From contig NZ_JAAKDT010000003.1 in NCBI RefSeq assembly GCF_011038785.1, forward strand, positions 62,001 through 126,000: DNA of 64,000 nucleotides, given 5' to 3'. The first letter of the stretch is position 1. Every line of letters starts with the position of its first letter. The position numbers and the translations under genes were made by a program. This document shows, one piece after another, positions 17,470 through 26,783 of this stretch. Source of the DNA: Parabacteroides sp. ZJ-118 (GTDB taxonomy: Bacteria > Bacteroidota > Bacteroidia > Bacteroidales > Tannerellaceae). A model generated the notes under the pieces. That model was not told where the DNA came from. It saw only the letters and a program-made list of their open reading frames with translations, and did no database searches.

Positions 17470-20331
17470 ATGCCTATAAAATTAATTCAAGTACAACGAA
17501 AATTGAACGTGGGAATCAACACGGTGGTTGAGTTCCTGCACCGGAAAGGGTTCTCGGTCGAGGATAATCCCAACACGAGGATCAGTGATGAACAGTATGC
17601 TTTGCTCGTAAAAGAGTTTGGAAAGGATCTGCCCGCGAAAGAGCCTGATCGCGCGGCGGATCGCGCGCGGAAAGAGGTGCCTTCTGTGAAAGAAGAGAAG
17701 ACCGCGGAAATAAAGACCGTGATACCGGAAGAATTCAGACCTAAGATCGTGAAGAAGGGTTATATCGATTTGGAGAGCGGACAACCTAAAAGACAGCAGG
17801 AAGAGCCGAAGGTGAAGGAGGAGCCGGTGGTGAAAGAAGAGCCAGTTAAAACCGTGCGGCCTGCGCAGGCTCCCGCGGAGGAAAAAGAAGAAAAAGTTAT
17901 AGTAGTGGAAGTAGAAAAAGAGAAACCCGTAGAGACGCGACCGGTTGCCGCGGAACCCAAGGTGGAAAATGTGATGCCGGAACAGGAAGTAGAGAAGACC
18001 GCGGAAAAGGATGATAATCTTTTCCGTTTGACCTCGGTTAAATTGGAGTCGAAGATCAAAGTGACCGGTAAGATTGACCTGGACGCGCTCAACCAATCGA
18101 CCCGCCCGAGGAAGAAAACGAAGGAGGAGAAGCGGAAAGAGCGCGATGAGAAGCAGCGGTTTAACGCGAACCGGCCGGGCAATACGGGCAACGCCTCGGG
18201 AGCGCCCCATAAAAATCCGAACGCGCCTGCCTTGGTTAAACCGAACGCGCCCGCTAAACCGGGGGAGGCCGGTGACGCGAAGAAGAAACGTAAACGGATC
18301 AAGAAAGATCGGATAGACGTGAATAATGTGGCGGGTACGAATTATCCGCGCCCCAATCGCGACGACCGTCCGAATAACGACCGTAAGCCTCGCCTGAAGA
18401 AGCCGGTGAAGGCGGAAGTGAGCGAAGAGGATGTTCAGAAGCAGATCAAGGAGACGCTGGCTCGCCTGACCAACAAGAATACGAAGAATAACAAGGGCGC
18501 CAAATACCGCCGCGACAAACGCGACGCCGCGGTGAAACGCGAGCACGAGTTGATGGAACAGGAGGAGCGGGAAAGCAAGGTATTGAAGCTGACCGAGTTC
18601 GTTACGGCCAACGATTTGGCGAACATGATGGACGTATCGGTAACGGAGGTCATCGGCACTTGCATGAGTATAGGCATCATGGTTTCGATCAACCAGCGTC
18701 TGGACGCGGAGACGATCAATATCGTGGCTGAGGAGTTCGGCTTTAAGACGGAATACGTAAGCGCGGATGTGGTCGAGGCGATCAACGCGGATGATGAGGA
18801 GGATAACGAGGAGGATTGGGTAGCCCGTCCGCCTATCGTGACGGTGATGGGACACGTTGACCATGGCAAGACCTCCCTGTTGGACAATATCCGTAACGCG
18901 AACGTAATCGCCGGTGAGGCCGGTGGCATCACGCAGCATATCGGAGCCTACAACGTGAAGTTGCCGAATGGCCGCCGTATCACCTTCTTGGATACGCCGG
19001 GGCACGAGGCGTTTACCGCGATGCGTGCCCGCGGCGCTAAGGTGACGGATATCGCCATCATCATCGTGGCCGCCGACGATAGCGTGATGCCCCAGACGGT
19101 TGAGGCGATCAATCACGCTTCGGCAGCCGGTGTCCCGATCGTTTTCGCTATCAATAAAATCGATAAGCCACACGCTAATCCGGAGAAGATCAAGGAGGAG
19201 CTGGCGAATATGAATTACCTGGTGGAAGACTGGGGAGGCAAGTACCAGAGCCAGGAGATCTCCGCGAAGAAGGGGATCGGTGTCGAGGATCTGTTGGAGA
19301 AGGTATTGCTGGAGGCCGACCTGTTGGACTTGAAAGCGAACCCGAAGAAACGCGCGGTGGGCTCTATCATCGAGTCTTCGTTAGACAAGGGACGCGGCTA
19401 TGTATCTACCGTATTGGTGGAGAACGGTACGCTGAGGATGGGAGATATCGTCTTGGCGGGGACGCACCAAGGACGTGTCAAGGCGATGTTCAACGAGCGT
19501 AATCAACGGGTGGAGAAGGCCGGCCCTTCCGAGCCGGTATTGATCCTCGGCTTGAATGGCGCTCCCCAGGCCGGTGACACCTTTAATGTATTGGAGACGG
19601 AGCAGGAGGCGCGCGAGATCGCGAACCGGCGCGAGCAGCTGCAACGCGAGCTAGGCCTGCGTACGCAGAAGATGCTTACGTTGGATGACATCGGACGGCG
19701 TATCGCCGTAGGCAACTTCCAGGAGCTGAACGTGATCGTGAAGGGTGACGTGGATGGCTCCGTAGAGGCCTTGTCCGACTCGTTGATCCGCTTGTCTACC
19801 GAGGAGATCCAGGTGAACGTGATCCACAAGGCGGTCGGCCAGATTTCCGAGTCGGACGTGGTCCTGGCGGCGGCTTCGAACGCGATCATCATCGGATTCC
19901 AGGTGCGCCCCTCCCTGCAGGCGCGTAGAAACGCCGAGAAGGAGGGTGTGGAGATCCGTCTGTACTCGATCATCTACGACGCGATCGAGGAGGTGAAGAG
20001 CGCGATGGAAGGCATGCTCTCTCCGGAGATCAAGGAGGAGATTACCGCTTATGTGGAGGTCCAGCAGGTGTTCAAGATCTCCAAGGTCGGCACGGTTGCC
20101 GGATGTATGGTGAAGGAGGGCAAGATCAAGCGTACGAACAAGATCCGCCTGATACGCGACGGCATCGTGATCCATGCCGGCGAGCTAGGCTCCCTGAAAC
20201 GTTTCAAGGACGACGCGAAAGAGGTCGTGGCCGGCTTGGATTGCGGCCTGAATATCGCGAACTTCAACGATATCCGGGTGGGCGACATGATCGAGGCTTA
20301 CGAAGAGACAAAAATCAAGAAGACGTTATAA
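17470..20331 (+). CDS. infB: Translation initiation factor IF-2
   Basis: A 953-residue GTPase that brings initiator tRNA to the 30S subunit. The first 430 residues are a low-complexity Lys/Glu/Pro/Asn-rich linker after a short N-terminal IF2_N motif ([20 protein letters not shown]). The G domain starts at about residue 452: P-loop [15 protein letters not shown], then [30 protein letters not shown] and SAKKG. C-terminal domains II, III and IV follow ([26 protein letters not shown]). A second IF2_N-like helix lies near residue 375. Cotranscribed with nusA upstream and cvpA downstream. Confidence 0.97.
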   Translation: MPIKLIQVQRKLNVGINTVVEFLHRKGFSVEDNPNTRISDEQYALLVKEFGKDLPAKEPDRAADRARKEVPSVKEEKTAEIKTVIPEEFRPKIVKKGYIDLESGQPKRQQEEPKVKEEPVVKEEPVKTVRPAQAPAEEKEEKVIVVEVEKEKPVETRPVAAEPKVENVMPEQEVEKTAEKDDNLFRLTSVKLESKIKVTGKIDLDALNQSTRPRKKTKEEKRKERDEKQRFNANRPGNTGNASGAPHKNPNAPALVKPNAPAKPGEAGDAKKKRKRIKKDRIDVNNVAGTNYPRPNRDDRPNNDRKPRLKKPVKAEVSEEDVQKQIKETLARLTNKNTKNNKGAKYRRDKRDAAVKREHELMEQEERESKVLKLTEFVTANDLANMMDVSVTEVIGTCMSIGIMVSINQRLDAETINIVAEEFGFKTEYVSADVVEAINADDEEDNEEDWVARPPIVTVMGHVDHGKTSLLDNIRNANVIAGEAGGITQHIGAYNVKLPNGRRITFLDTPGHEAFTAMRARGAKVTDIAIIIVAADDSVMPQTVEAINHASAAGVPIVFAINKIDKPHANPEKIKEELANMNYLVEDWGGKYQSQEISAKKGIGVEDLLEKVLLEADLLDLKANPKKRAVGSIIESSLDKGRGYVSTVLVENGTLRMGDIVLAGTHQGRVKAMFNERNQRVEKAGPSEPVLILGLNGAPQAGDTFNVLETEQEAREIANRREQLQRELGLRTQKMLTLDDIGRRIAVGNFQELNVIVKGDVDGSVEALSDSLIRLSTEEIQVNVIHKAVGQISESDVVLAAASNAIIIGFQVRPSLQARRNAEKEGVEIRLYSIIYDAIEEVKSAMEGMLSPEIKEEITAYVEVQQVFKISKVGTVAGCMVKEGKIKRTNKIRLIRDGIVIHAGELGSLKRFKDDAKEVVAGLDCGLNIANFNDIRVGDMIEAYEETKIKKTL

Positions 20332-20333
20332 CG

Positions 20334-20825
20334 ATGAATGGGTTGGACATTATATTGCTATGTCTGGCGGGAATCGGATTTGTGAAAGGCCTGTTTGATG
20401 GAATCATCAAACAGGTTGTTTCGCTTATAGCCCTGGTGGTCGCGATCTTTTTCTGCGGGAAAGCGGCTGCCTGGCTGAAGGGATATATCCTGGCGCTGGG
20501 CTGGTTCCCGGAAGAGGGGGTCGCGATCTTGAGCTATATAGCGGGTTTCATCCTGATCATGGGGGTGTTTATCCTGGCGGGAGAGCTGGTTACCCGGGTG
20601 GTCGGGGCGACCCCGTTGAGCGTTTTCAACCATTTGTTCGGCGGCTTTTTCGGGCTGCTGGTCGTGTTGGTCTTTACCAGCTTGTTGTTGAACGTGCTGG
20701 AGTTCGTAGATCGCGAATCGGTCTTGATCCGTCGCCAATCGAAGGTGGAATCCCGTTTTTATTACAGCGTGAAGCAGATCGTGCCAACCATTTTCCCCCG
20801 TAACTTGTTTTCGTTGGGAGAATGA
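20334..20825 (+). CDS. CvpA-family membrane protein
   Basis: A 163-residue inner-membrane protein with about four hydrophobic helices: LDIILLCLAGIGFVKGLFDG, VSLIALVVAIFFCGKAAAW, ILSYIAGFILIMGVFILAGE, and LFGGFFGLLVVLVFTSLLLN. The first helix plus IIKQVVSLIALVVAI pattern is typical of CvpA (colicin V production) proteins, whose biochemical role is unclear. It starts two bases after the infB stop, so it is translationally close to the initiation factor genes. A longer frame beginning inside infB is open, but its extra part overlaps IF-2. Confidence 0.85.
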   Translation: MNGLDIILLCLAGIGFVKGLFDGIIKQVVSLIALVVAIFFCGKAAAWLKGYILALGWFPEEGVAILSYIAGFILIMGVFILAGELVTRVVGATPLSVFNHLFGGFFGLLVVLVFTSLLLNVLEFVDRESVLIRRQSKVESRFYYSVKQIVPTIFPRNLFSLGE

Positions 20826-20855
20826 TGGGCTTTTATCAATGGTTAATTTTAAATT

Positions 20856-22301
20856 ATGCAGGATTCAAATCATATAATTGATGAGGTGACGAGCGGGGAT
20901 TACAAATACGGCTTCGTCACCGATATTGATACGGAGGTGATCCATCGCGGGTTGGACGAGGAGACGGTCCGTATCATTTCCGCCAAGAAGCGCGAGCCGG
21001 AATGGTTGCTCGAGTTCCGTTTGAAGGCTTTTCGCCATTGGCAGACGCTGGAGATGCCTACATGGCCGCACCTGAATATCCCGCCGATCGACTATCAGGA
21101 TATTATCTATTACGCCGCCCCGCGGAAAAAAGAGGCGCCGAAGAGCCTGGATGAGGTAGATCCCGAGCTGTTGAGAACGTTCGACAAGCTGGGCATCCCC
21201 TTGGAAGAGCGGAAGCACCTGAGCGGGATGGCGGTAGACGCCGTGATGGATAGCGTCTCCGTGAAGACGACTTTCAAGGAGAACCTCGCGGAGAAGGGGA
21301 TTATCTTCTGCTCGTTCAGCGAGGCCGTGCGGCATCATCCGGACCTGGTGCGGAAGTACCTGGGCAGCGTGGTCGGTTATCGCGACAACTTCTTCGCCGC
21401 CCTGAACTCGGCCGTCTTCTCCGACGGTTCGTTCGTCTATATACCGAAGGGCGTGCGTTGCCCGATGGAGCTGAGCACCTACTTCCGGATCAACGCGGCG
21501 AATACCGGGCAGTTCGAGCGTACCCTGATCGTCGCCGACGATGAGGCGTATGTGAGCTATCTGGAGGGCTGCACGGCGCCGATGCGCGACGAGAACCAGC
21601 TGCACGCCGCCATCGTGGAGATCGTGGCGAACGAGCGCGCCGAGGTGAAGTACTCCACCGTGCAGAACTGGTACCCGGGCGACAAGGAGGGGAGAGGCGG
21701 TATCTACAACTTCGTGACGAAACGAGGCCTGTGCAAGGGGGAGGGCAGCAAGATCTCCTGGACGCAGGTAGAGACCGGCTCGGCGATCACCTGGAAATAT
21801 CCGAGCTGCGTCCTGGCGGGCGATAACTCGGTGGGTGAGTTCTACTCGGTGGCCGTGACCAATAACTACCAACAGGCGGATACGGGCACGAAGATGATCC
21901 ATCTGGGCAGGAATACGAGAAGTACGATCGTATCCAAGGGAATCTCCGCCGGTCATAGCCAGAATAGTTATCGGGGGCTGGTGAAGGTATCCGCCCGCGC
22001 GGAGGGCGCCCGCAACCATAGCCAGTGCGACAGCCTGCTGCTCAGCTCCACTTGCGGGGCCCATACGTTCCCTTACGCCGATATCCGGAACGAGACGGCG
22101 ATCGTGGAGCACGAGGCCACGACGAGCAAGATCAGCGAGGAGCAGTTGTTTTACTGCCGGCAGCGGGGCATCTCGGTCGAGGAGGCCGTCGGCCTGATCG
22201 TGAACGGATACGCCCGCGAGGTGATGAACAAGCTGCCGATGGAGTTCGCCGTCGAGGCCCAGAAGCTACTGACGATCTCGCTGGAAGGCAGCGTGGGATA
22301 G
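20856..22301 (+). CDS. sufB: Fe-S cluster assembly protein SufB
   Basis: A 481-residue subunit of the SufBC2D scaffold that builds Fe-S clusters. Seen: [71 protein letters not shown], and the beta-helix core ending in [17 protein letters not shown]. The conserved cysteine in SQCDSLLL, used for cluster assembly, is present. Codon third positions are strongly G/C, unlike the flanks of the window. Followed by sufC and sufD in the classical order. Confidence 0.97.
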   Translation: MQDSNHIIDEVTSGDYKYGFVTDIDTEVIHRGLDEETVRIISAKKREPEWLLEFRLKAFRHWQTLEMPTWPHLNIPPIDYQDIIYYAAPRKKEAPKSLDEVDPELLRTFDKLGIPLEERKHLSGMAVDAVMDSVSVKTTFKENLAEKGIIFCSFSEAVRHHPDLVRKYLGSVVGYRDNFFAALNSAVFSDGSFVYIPKGVRCPMELSTYFRINAANTGQFERTLIVADDEAYVSYLEGCTAPMRDENQLHAAIVEIVANERAEVKYSTVQNWYPGDKEGRGGIYNFVTKRGLCKGEGSKISWTQVETGSAITWKYPSCVLAGDNSVGEFYSVAVTNNYQQADTGTKMIHLGRNTRSTIVSKGISAGHSQNSYRGLVKVSARAEGARNHSQCDSLLLSSTCGAHTFPYADIRNETAIVEHEATTSKISEEQLFYCRQRGISVEEAVGLIVNGYAREVMNKLPMEFAVEAQKLLTISLEGSVG

Positions 22302-22344
22302 AATGGTTTTCAATTTTCAACGTTCAATTTGCAATCAGAAAAAG

Positions 22345-23100
22345 ATGTTAGAGGTTAAGAATTTGCATGCCAACGTGAATGGCAAAGAGATATTGAAGGG
22401 TATCGACCTGTCGGTGAGGGCGGGTGAGGTACACGCGATCATGGGGCCGAACGGCTCCGGGAAAAGCACCTTGAGCAGTGTATTGGTAGGTAATCCCGCG
22501 TTTGAGGTGACGGAAGGAGAGGTCCGCTTCAACGGCAAGGACCTGCTGGCCCTTTCTCCGGAGGATCGGAGCCGCGAGGGGATCTTCCTGAGCTTCCAGT
22601 ATCCGGTCGAGATCCCGGGGGTCAGTATGGTGAACTTCATGCGCGCGGCGTTGAACGAGCATCGTAAATACAACGGCCTGGAACCGGTCTCGGCCACGGA
22701 CTTCTTGAAGTTGATGCGCGAGAAGCGCGCGATCGTCGAGCTGGATACGCGACTGGCCAGCCGCAGCGTGAACGAGGGCTTCTCCGGCGGAGAGAAAAAG
22801 CGGAACGAGATCTTCCAGATGGCGATGCTGGAGCCGAGGCTGGCGATCCTGGACGAGACGGACAGCGGCCTGGATATCGACGCCTTGCGCGTCGTGGCGC
22901 AGGGCGTGAACCGCTTGAAGACCCCGGAGAACGCCGCGATCGTGATCACGCACTACCAGCGTCTGCTGGATTACATCAAGCCGGATGTGGTGCACGTGCT
23001 TTACAAAGGCCGTATCGTGAAGACCGCCGGCCCGGAGCTGGCCTTGGAGCTGGAGGAGAAGGGATACGACTGGATCAAGAAAGAGATGGGGGAGGAGTAG
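22345..23100 (+). CDS. sufC: Fe-S cluster assembly ATPase SufC
   Basis: A 251-residue ABC-type ATPase that powers the SufBCD scaffold in the cytoplasm. Walker A is GPNGSGKST, the signature appears as GFSGGEKKRNEIFQMAML, Walker B as LAILDETDSGLDIDAL, and the switch histidine is in IVITHYQRLLDY. The open frame extends upstream to 22303 but the ATG followed by LEVKNLHANVNGKE is the normal start. The 43 bases between sufB and sufC contain an AT-rich TTTTCAATTTTCAACGTTC stretch that contrasts with the GC-rich genes. Confidence 0.97.
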   Translation: MLEVKNLHANVNGKEILKGIDLSVRAGEVHAIMGPNGSGKSTLSSVLVGNPAFEVTEGEVRFNGKDLLALSPEDRSREGIFLSFQYPVEIPGVSMVNFMRAALNEHRKYNGLEPVSATDFLKLMREKRAIVELDTRLASRSVNEGFSGGEKKRNEIFQMAMLEPRLAILDETDSGLDIDALRVVAQGVNRLKTPENAAIVITHYQRLLDYIKPDVVHVLYKGRIVKTAGPELALELEEKGYDWIKKEMGEE

Positions 23101-23101
23101 C

Positions 23102-24448
23102 ATGAGGGCCGAGCAACAATACATCGATCTTTTCGCCCGCTACGAGGAGCTGGTATGCCGTCACAGCACGCCGGTGATGAACGCCCTCAGGGCCGGGGCC
23201 TTGGCGGACTTCGAGCGGCTCGGGTTCCCCTCCGCGAGCGGCGAGGACTATAAACATACGGATGTGGCCCAGGCCTTCGCGCCGGACTACGGGTTGAATA
23301 TCAACCGGGTCGCGATCCCGGTGAATCCGTACGACGTGTTCCGTTGCGACGTGCCGAACCTGAGCACGTCGTTGTACTTCGTCGTGAACGATACGTTCTA
23401 CGAGCGGGAATTGCCGAAGGCGCGCCTGCCGGAAGGCGTGTACGCCGGAGGCCTGAGGGCCTTTACGGAGCGCTACCCGGAGATCGCCTCCAGGTATTAC
23501 GGGAAGGCGGCGCCGAGCGGCAAGGATGGCCTGATCGCGTTGAATACGATGCTGGCCCAGGACGGTTTCGTGGTGTACGTGCCGGAGAACGTCGCGGTGG
23601 AGCGCCCGATCCAACTGGTGAACATATTCCGCGGTGACGTGGATACGCTGGCGAGCCGCCGTATCCTGGTGATCCTGGAGCCTCATTCGGAGGCGAAGCT
23701 GCTGGTCTGCGACCACAGCGTCGACGACGTGAAGTTCCTGGCGAATCAAGTGGTCGAGATCTTCGCGGAGGAGGGGGCTTGCTTCGATTATTACGACCTG
23801 GAGGAGAGCAACGAGTCTACGACCCGCTTCTCCTCCGTACACGTAAGGCAGGCGGCCGCGACCCGCGTCCTGGTGAACGGCATTACGTTGACGAACGGCC
23901 TGACGCGCAACAACTATTACGTGGAGCTGAACGGCGAGCGCGCCGAGTCCTCCCTGTGCGGGATGTCCGTCCTCGACGGGGAGCAACAGATGGATACCTA
24001 TAGCCATATCACCCACGCGGTCCCGAACTGCACGAGCGACGAGTTGTTCAAGAACGTGCTGAACGACCGCGCCGTAGGCGTCTTCAGCGGACGTATCCTG
24101 GTGAAGGCGAACGCCCAGAAGAGCGTCGCCTGCCAGACGAACCGGAACCTGTGCGCCACCCGCGAGGCCCGTATGTACAGCAAGCCGCAACTGGAGATTT
24201 ACGCGGACGACGTGAAATGCTCGCACGGCATGACGACCGGCCAGTTGGACGAGAACGCGTTGTTCTACATGCAAAGCCGCGGCATCCCGCGCGACGAGGC
24301 CCGCATGCTATTGAGCGTGGCCTTCACCTCCGACGTGATCGACCGCGTACGCCTGGAGGCGTTGAGAGACCGGCTGCGCCGGCTGGTGGAGAAGCGCTTC
24401 CGCGGGGAGCTGGCCAAATGCGCCGGTTGCCGCGCCTGCGAATCCTAA
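23102..24448 (+). CDS. sufD: Fe-S cluster assembly protein SufD
   Basis: A 448-residue SufB paralogue of the SufBC2D complex. The N-terminal helical part (residues 1-110) has FPSASGEDYKHTDVAQAF. The beta-helix core includes LLVCDHSVDDVKFLANQVVE, SSLCGMSVLDGEQQMDTYSH and NLCATREARMYSKPQLEIYA. The C-terminus has the conserved CSHGMTTGQLDENALFYMQS motif with the His of the SufB-SufD interface. It starts one base after sufC. It is the last gene of this part of the suf set; sufS lies 2.3 kb further on, beyond a repeat array and an amylase gene. Confidence 0.96.
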   Translation: MRAEQQYIDLFARYEELVCRHSTPVMNALRAGALADFERLGFPSASGEDYKHTDVAQAFAPDYGLNINRVAIPVNPYDVFRCDVPNLSTSLYFVVNDTFYERELPKARLPEGVYAGGLRAFTERYPEIASRYYGKAAPSGKDGLIALNTMLAQDGFVVYVPENVAVERPIQLVNIFRGDVDTLASRRILVILEPHSEAKLLVCDHSVDDVKFLANQVVEIFAEEGACFDYYDLEESNESTTRFSSVHVRQAAATRVLVNGITLTNGLTRNNYYVELNGERAESSLCGMSVLDGEQQMDTYSHITHAVPNCTSDELFKNVLNDRAVGVFSGRILVKANAQKSVACQTNRNLCATREARMYSKPQLEIYADDVKCSHGMTTGQLDENALFYMQSRGIPRDEARMLLSVAFTSDVIDRVRLEALRDRLRRLVEKRFRGELAKCAGCRACES

Positions 24449-24494
24449 GGAAATCCGGGCGGGGAGCCGCCTTGGAGGTCGTCGCGGGCCGCTC

Positions 24495-24704
24495 CGCGAT
24501 TTTTAAACGGCCCCTCGCGGGGTGTCGCGGCCGTTTCGCGACTTTTAAACGGCCCGCGCGGGTGTCGCGAGCCCGCTTCGCGACTTTTAAACGGCCCGCG
24601 CGGGTGTCGCGAGCCTGTTTCGCGAATTTTAAACGGCCCGCGCGGGTGTCGCGAGCCCGTTTCGCGACTTTTAAACGGCCCGCGCGGGGTGTCCGCGGGC
24701 CGCG
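24495..24704. repeat. Tandem repeat, five copies of a 42-bp GC-rich unit
   Basis: Units begin at 24495, 24537, 24579, 24621 and 24663 (CGCGACTTTTAAACGGCCCG...). The middle three are nearly identical, the outer two more divergent. Each contains a TTTTAAA core flanked by GC-rich palindromic blocks (CCCGCGCGGG; TCGCGA between units) and can form AAACGG/CCGTTT stems. The array fills the gap between the convergent sufD and amylase genes and stops exactly at the amylase stop codon. Confidence 0.9.
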
Positions 24705-26552
24705 TTACATCTCCAGCACGTAGATGCCCTTCGGCGCCAGGGTCAGCTCCTTCTCCAGCCGGATGGTTTGGCCGGTCAATACATCCTTCCCCGAGCTCTT
24801 CCCCCTCAATACCTCGGCGTAGCGGGCCAGCGGGAGGCTCACCTCCTTGGAGCTGCCGTTCAGCAGGATCAATACGCTCCGCCCCTCCAGGCTGCGCTCG
24901 TACACGTAGACGCCTTGCTGCACCATGAAATGCTTCATCTTGCCCTTGGCGATGACGGCGTTGCCCCTGCGCCATCGCAACAGGGTGCGGAGGAAATTCC
25001 ACGCGTCGTTCCGCACCTCGCCGCGGCCGGATGCCTCGAACCAGCTCTCCGGGTCGCCGGGCCAGCCGCCGGGAACATCCAGGCGGATGTATCCGTCGCC
25101 CTTCTCCTTGCTGCCGTTCATCAGCAACTCCTGCCCGTAATAGAGCTGGGGAATGCCGGGGATCGTCAGCAGGAAGGTCACCCCCTGCTTGAACGCGTAC
25201 AGCTCGTCGACCGACCGGGGCAGGGCGGGCAGAAAACGATCCGTGTCATGGTTCTCCAGGAAACGCAACACGTTGTAGATGTCGGGGTATACGTAGTCGT
25301 AGCACATATGCTCGAAGATCGTGTGCAGGCCCCCGGAATACCCGGTCTCCTCGTGAAACGCCTTGCTCGCGATCCCCATCAGGCGGAAATCCATCACCGA
25401 TTTCAGCCCCGTGTCCTGCCCGAAGTTCAACCGGCTGCCCCTTTGCCAGTAGGCGGAACCGATCGTGTGGTTCATCCACGCCTCGCCCACGATGTTATAC
25501 TCCGGATACTCGCTCATCACCTCCGCGCACCACCGGCGCATCATCTCCGCGTCGGCATACGGGTAGGTGTCCTGGCGGATACCATCCGCGCCGCTATACT
25601 CGATCCACCAGATCGAGTTCTGGATAAGGTATTTGGCCACGTGCGGGTTCCTCTGGTTCAAGTCCGGCATGCTCCGGACGAACCAGCCGTTCAGCATCCT
25701 CTCCTTGTCGTAGTCCGACACGTAAGGATCGAAATAGGCCTCCTTGTCGTGGTTGGTCTGGACGTAGTTGTCGAGGTGATTGAACCAGTCGCGGCTGGGG
25801 AGGTCCCTCATCCAGGGATGCTCGCTCCCGCAATGGTTGAAGATCATGTCCATCACGACGCGCATGCCCCGCTCGTGCGCCTTCCCGATCAGGCGGACGT
25901 AGTCCTCGTTCGTGCCCAGGCGCGGGTCTATCCGGTAATAGTCCGTCGTGGCGTACCCGTGGTAAGAGCCCCCCTCCATGTCGTTCTCCAGTACCGGGTT
26001 CAGCCAGATCGCGGTGACGCCCAGGTCCTCGATATAATCCAGGTGCTGCTCGATGCCGGCCAGGTCGCCCCCGTGGCGGGCGTTCGGGTTGTCGCGGTCT
26101 ACCCGGTAGGCGGCGCGCGTCGGGACCCGGTCGTTCGCGGGATTCCCGTTCGCGAAGCGATCCGGCATGATGAGATAAAGCACGTCGGAGGAGTCGAACC
26201 CCTTGACCCGGCGGGCCTCCGGCCGGCGGGCCTTCAGCTCGTACGGGCAGGTGAAGCGCTTCTCGCCCTTCGTGAACGTGATGTCGAACCGGCCGGGCCC
26301 GGCGTCTCCCACCTCCAGGTAGATCAACAGGTAATTCGGGCTCTCCAACGCCACCGCGCTTTTCAACCGCACGCCGGGATGGCTCACGCTGGGGCGGTAC
26401 CCGGCGATATCCTTACCATACACCATCAGCTGGAGTTCGGGGTTCCTCATGCCGCTCCACCAGAAGGCCGGCTCGATCTTGAGGTTGTCGGCCGAAAGCG
26501 TGCCGGAAGCGAAGAGCGCCACTAAAAGGCTCAAGAATAGATGTCTGTTCAT
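24705..26552 (-). CDS. susA: Periplasmic alpha-amylase family GH13, SusA-like neopullulanase
   Basis: A 615-residue exported glycoside hydrolase. Signal peptide (HLFLSLLVALFASGTLSA), N-terminal starch-binding beta domain to about residue 115, then the GH13 barrel. The four conserved regions are visible: DMIFNHCG, GADGIRQDTYPY with the nucleophile Asp, IVGEAWMNHT with the acid/base Glu, and LENHDTDRF. A C-terminal beta domain ends the protein. This is the cyclomaltodextrinase/neopullulanase group to which SusA of the starch utilisation system belongs. Unlike susA, it has no SusC/SusD, SusR or other glycan genes beside it; instead it lies between sufD and sufS on the opposite strand. Substrate assignment is by family. 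Confidence 0.88.
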   Translation of the reverse strand: MNRHLFLSLLVALFASGTLSADNLKIEPAFWWSGMRNPELQLMVYGKDIAGYRPSVSHPGVRLKSAVALESPNYLLIYLEVGDAGPGRFDITFTKGEKRFTCPYELKARRPEARRVKGFDSSDVLYLIMPDRFANGNPANDRVPTRAAYRVDRDNPNARHGGDLAGIEQHLDYIEDLGVTAIWLNPVLENDMEGGSYHGYATTDYYRIDPRLGTNEDYVRLIGKAHERGMRVVMDMIFNHCGSEHPWMRDLPSRDWFNHLDNYVQTNHDKEAYFDPYVSDYDKERMLNGWFVRSMPDLNQRNPHVAKYLIQNSIWWIEYSGADGIRQDTYPYADAEMMRRWCAEVMSEYPEYNIVGEAWMNHTIGSAYWQRGSRLNFGQDTGLKSVMDFRLMGIASKAFHEETGYSGGLHTIFEHMCYDYVYPDIYNVLRFLENHDTDRFLPALPRSVDELYAFKQGVTFLLTIPGIPQLYYGQELLMNGSKEKGDGYIRLDVPGGWPGDPESWFEASGRGEVRNDAWNFLRTLLRWRRGNAVIAKGKMKHFMVQQGVYVYERSLEGRSVLILLNGSSKEVSLPLARYAEVLRGKSSGKDVLTGQTIRLEKELTLAPKGIYVLEM

Positions 26553-26702
26553 GCTATAGGTTTATTTTATGGGTCGATACGACCCAGGTTGCACATCCCC
26601 GCGAAGATAGCATAAAAATCGCGAGAACGTTCGCGGGCTGCCGCACATTCAGCGTGTCCCGCGCGGGCGGGATCCCTCTCTCCCCCTCTGCCGGCGAATG
26701 AT

Positions 26703-26738
26703 AAAAAAGGCATCCTCCCGGCGGGAACGCCTTTTTTT
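26703..26738. terminator. Strong hairpin between the amylase and sufS starts
   Basis: AAAAAAGGC...GCCTTTTTTTT with an inner CCC/GGG pairing. It looks like a rho-independent terminator on either strand although it lies between divergent genes; the T run on the plus strand runs straight into a -7-like box for sufS. Its role may be insulation or leftover from an earlier gene order. Confidence 0.6.
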
Positions 26739-26740
26739 TG

Positions 26741-26748
26741 TATCTTTG
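26741..26748 (+). promoter_or_regulatory. Candidate -7 box of sufS
   Basis: TATCTTTG, 35 bases before the sufS ATG. The place of a -33 box is taken by the preceding hairpin, and no TTTG is found there. Confidence 0.4.
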
Positions 26749-26783
26749 GCTCCCGTAATCTCAAGACAAAAAGCAGTAAGACT

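Noticed and set aside
17482-19173. A 563-codon open frame antisense to infB
   Set aside because: It is a mirror of the GC/purine-biased IF-2 gene, with histidine/arginine/leucine-rich shadow composition, and no promoter or family signature.
20865-22112. A 415-codon open frame antisense to sufB, with similar ones opposite sufC and sufD
   Set aside because: The strong G/C third-position bias keeps antisense frames open; the products are basic and low in complexity. sufB on the plus strand explains the sequence.
24495-24704. CRISPR array
   Set aside because: The 42-bp units follow one another directly with no unique spacers and no cas genes nearby.
24768-26525. A 585-codon plus-strand open frame opposite the amylase gene
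   Set aside because: The amylase has all GH13 motifs and a signal peptide; the plus frame is rich in Val, His, Arg, with no domain.
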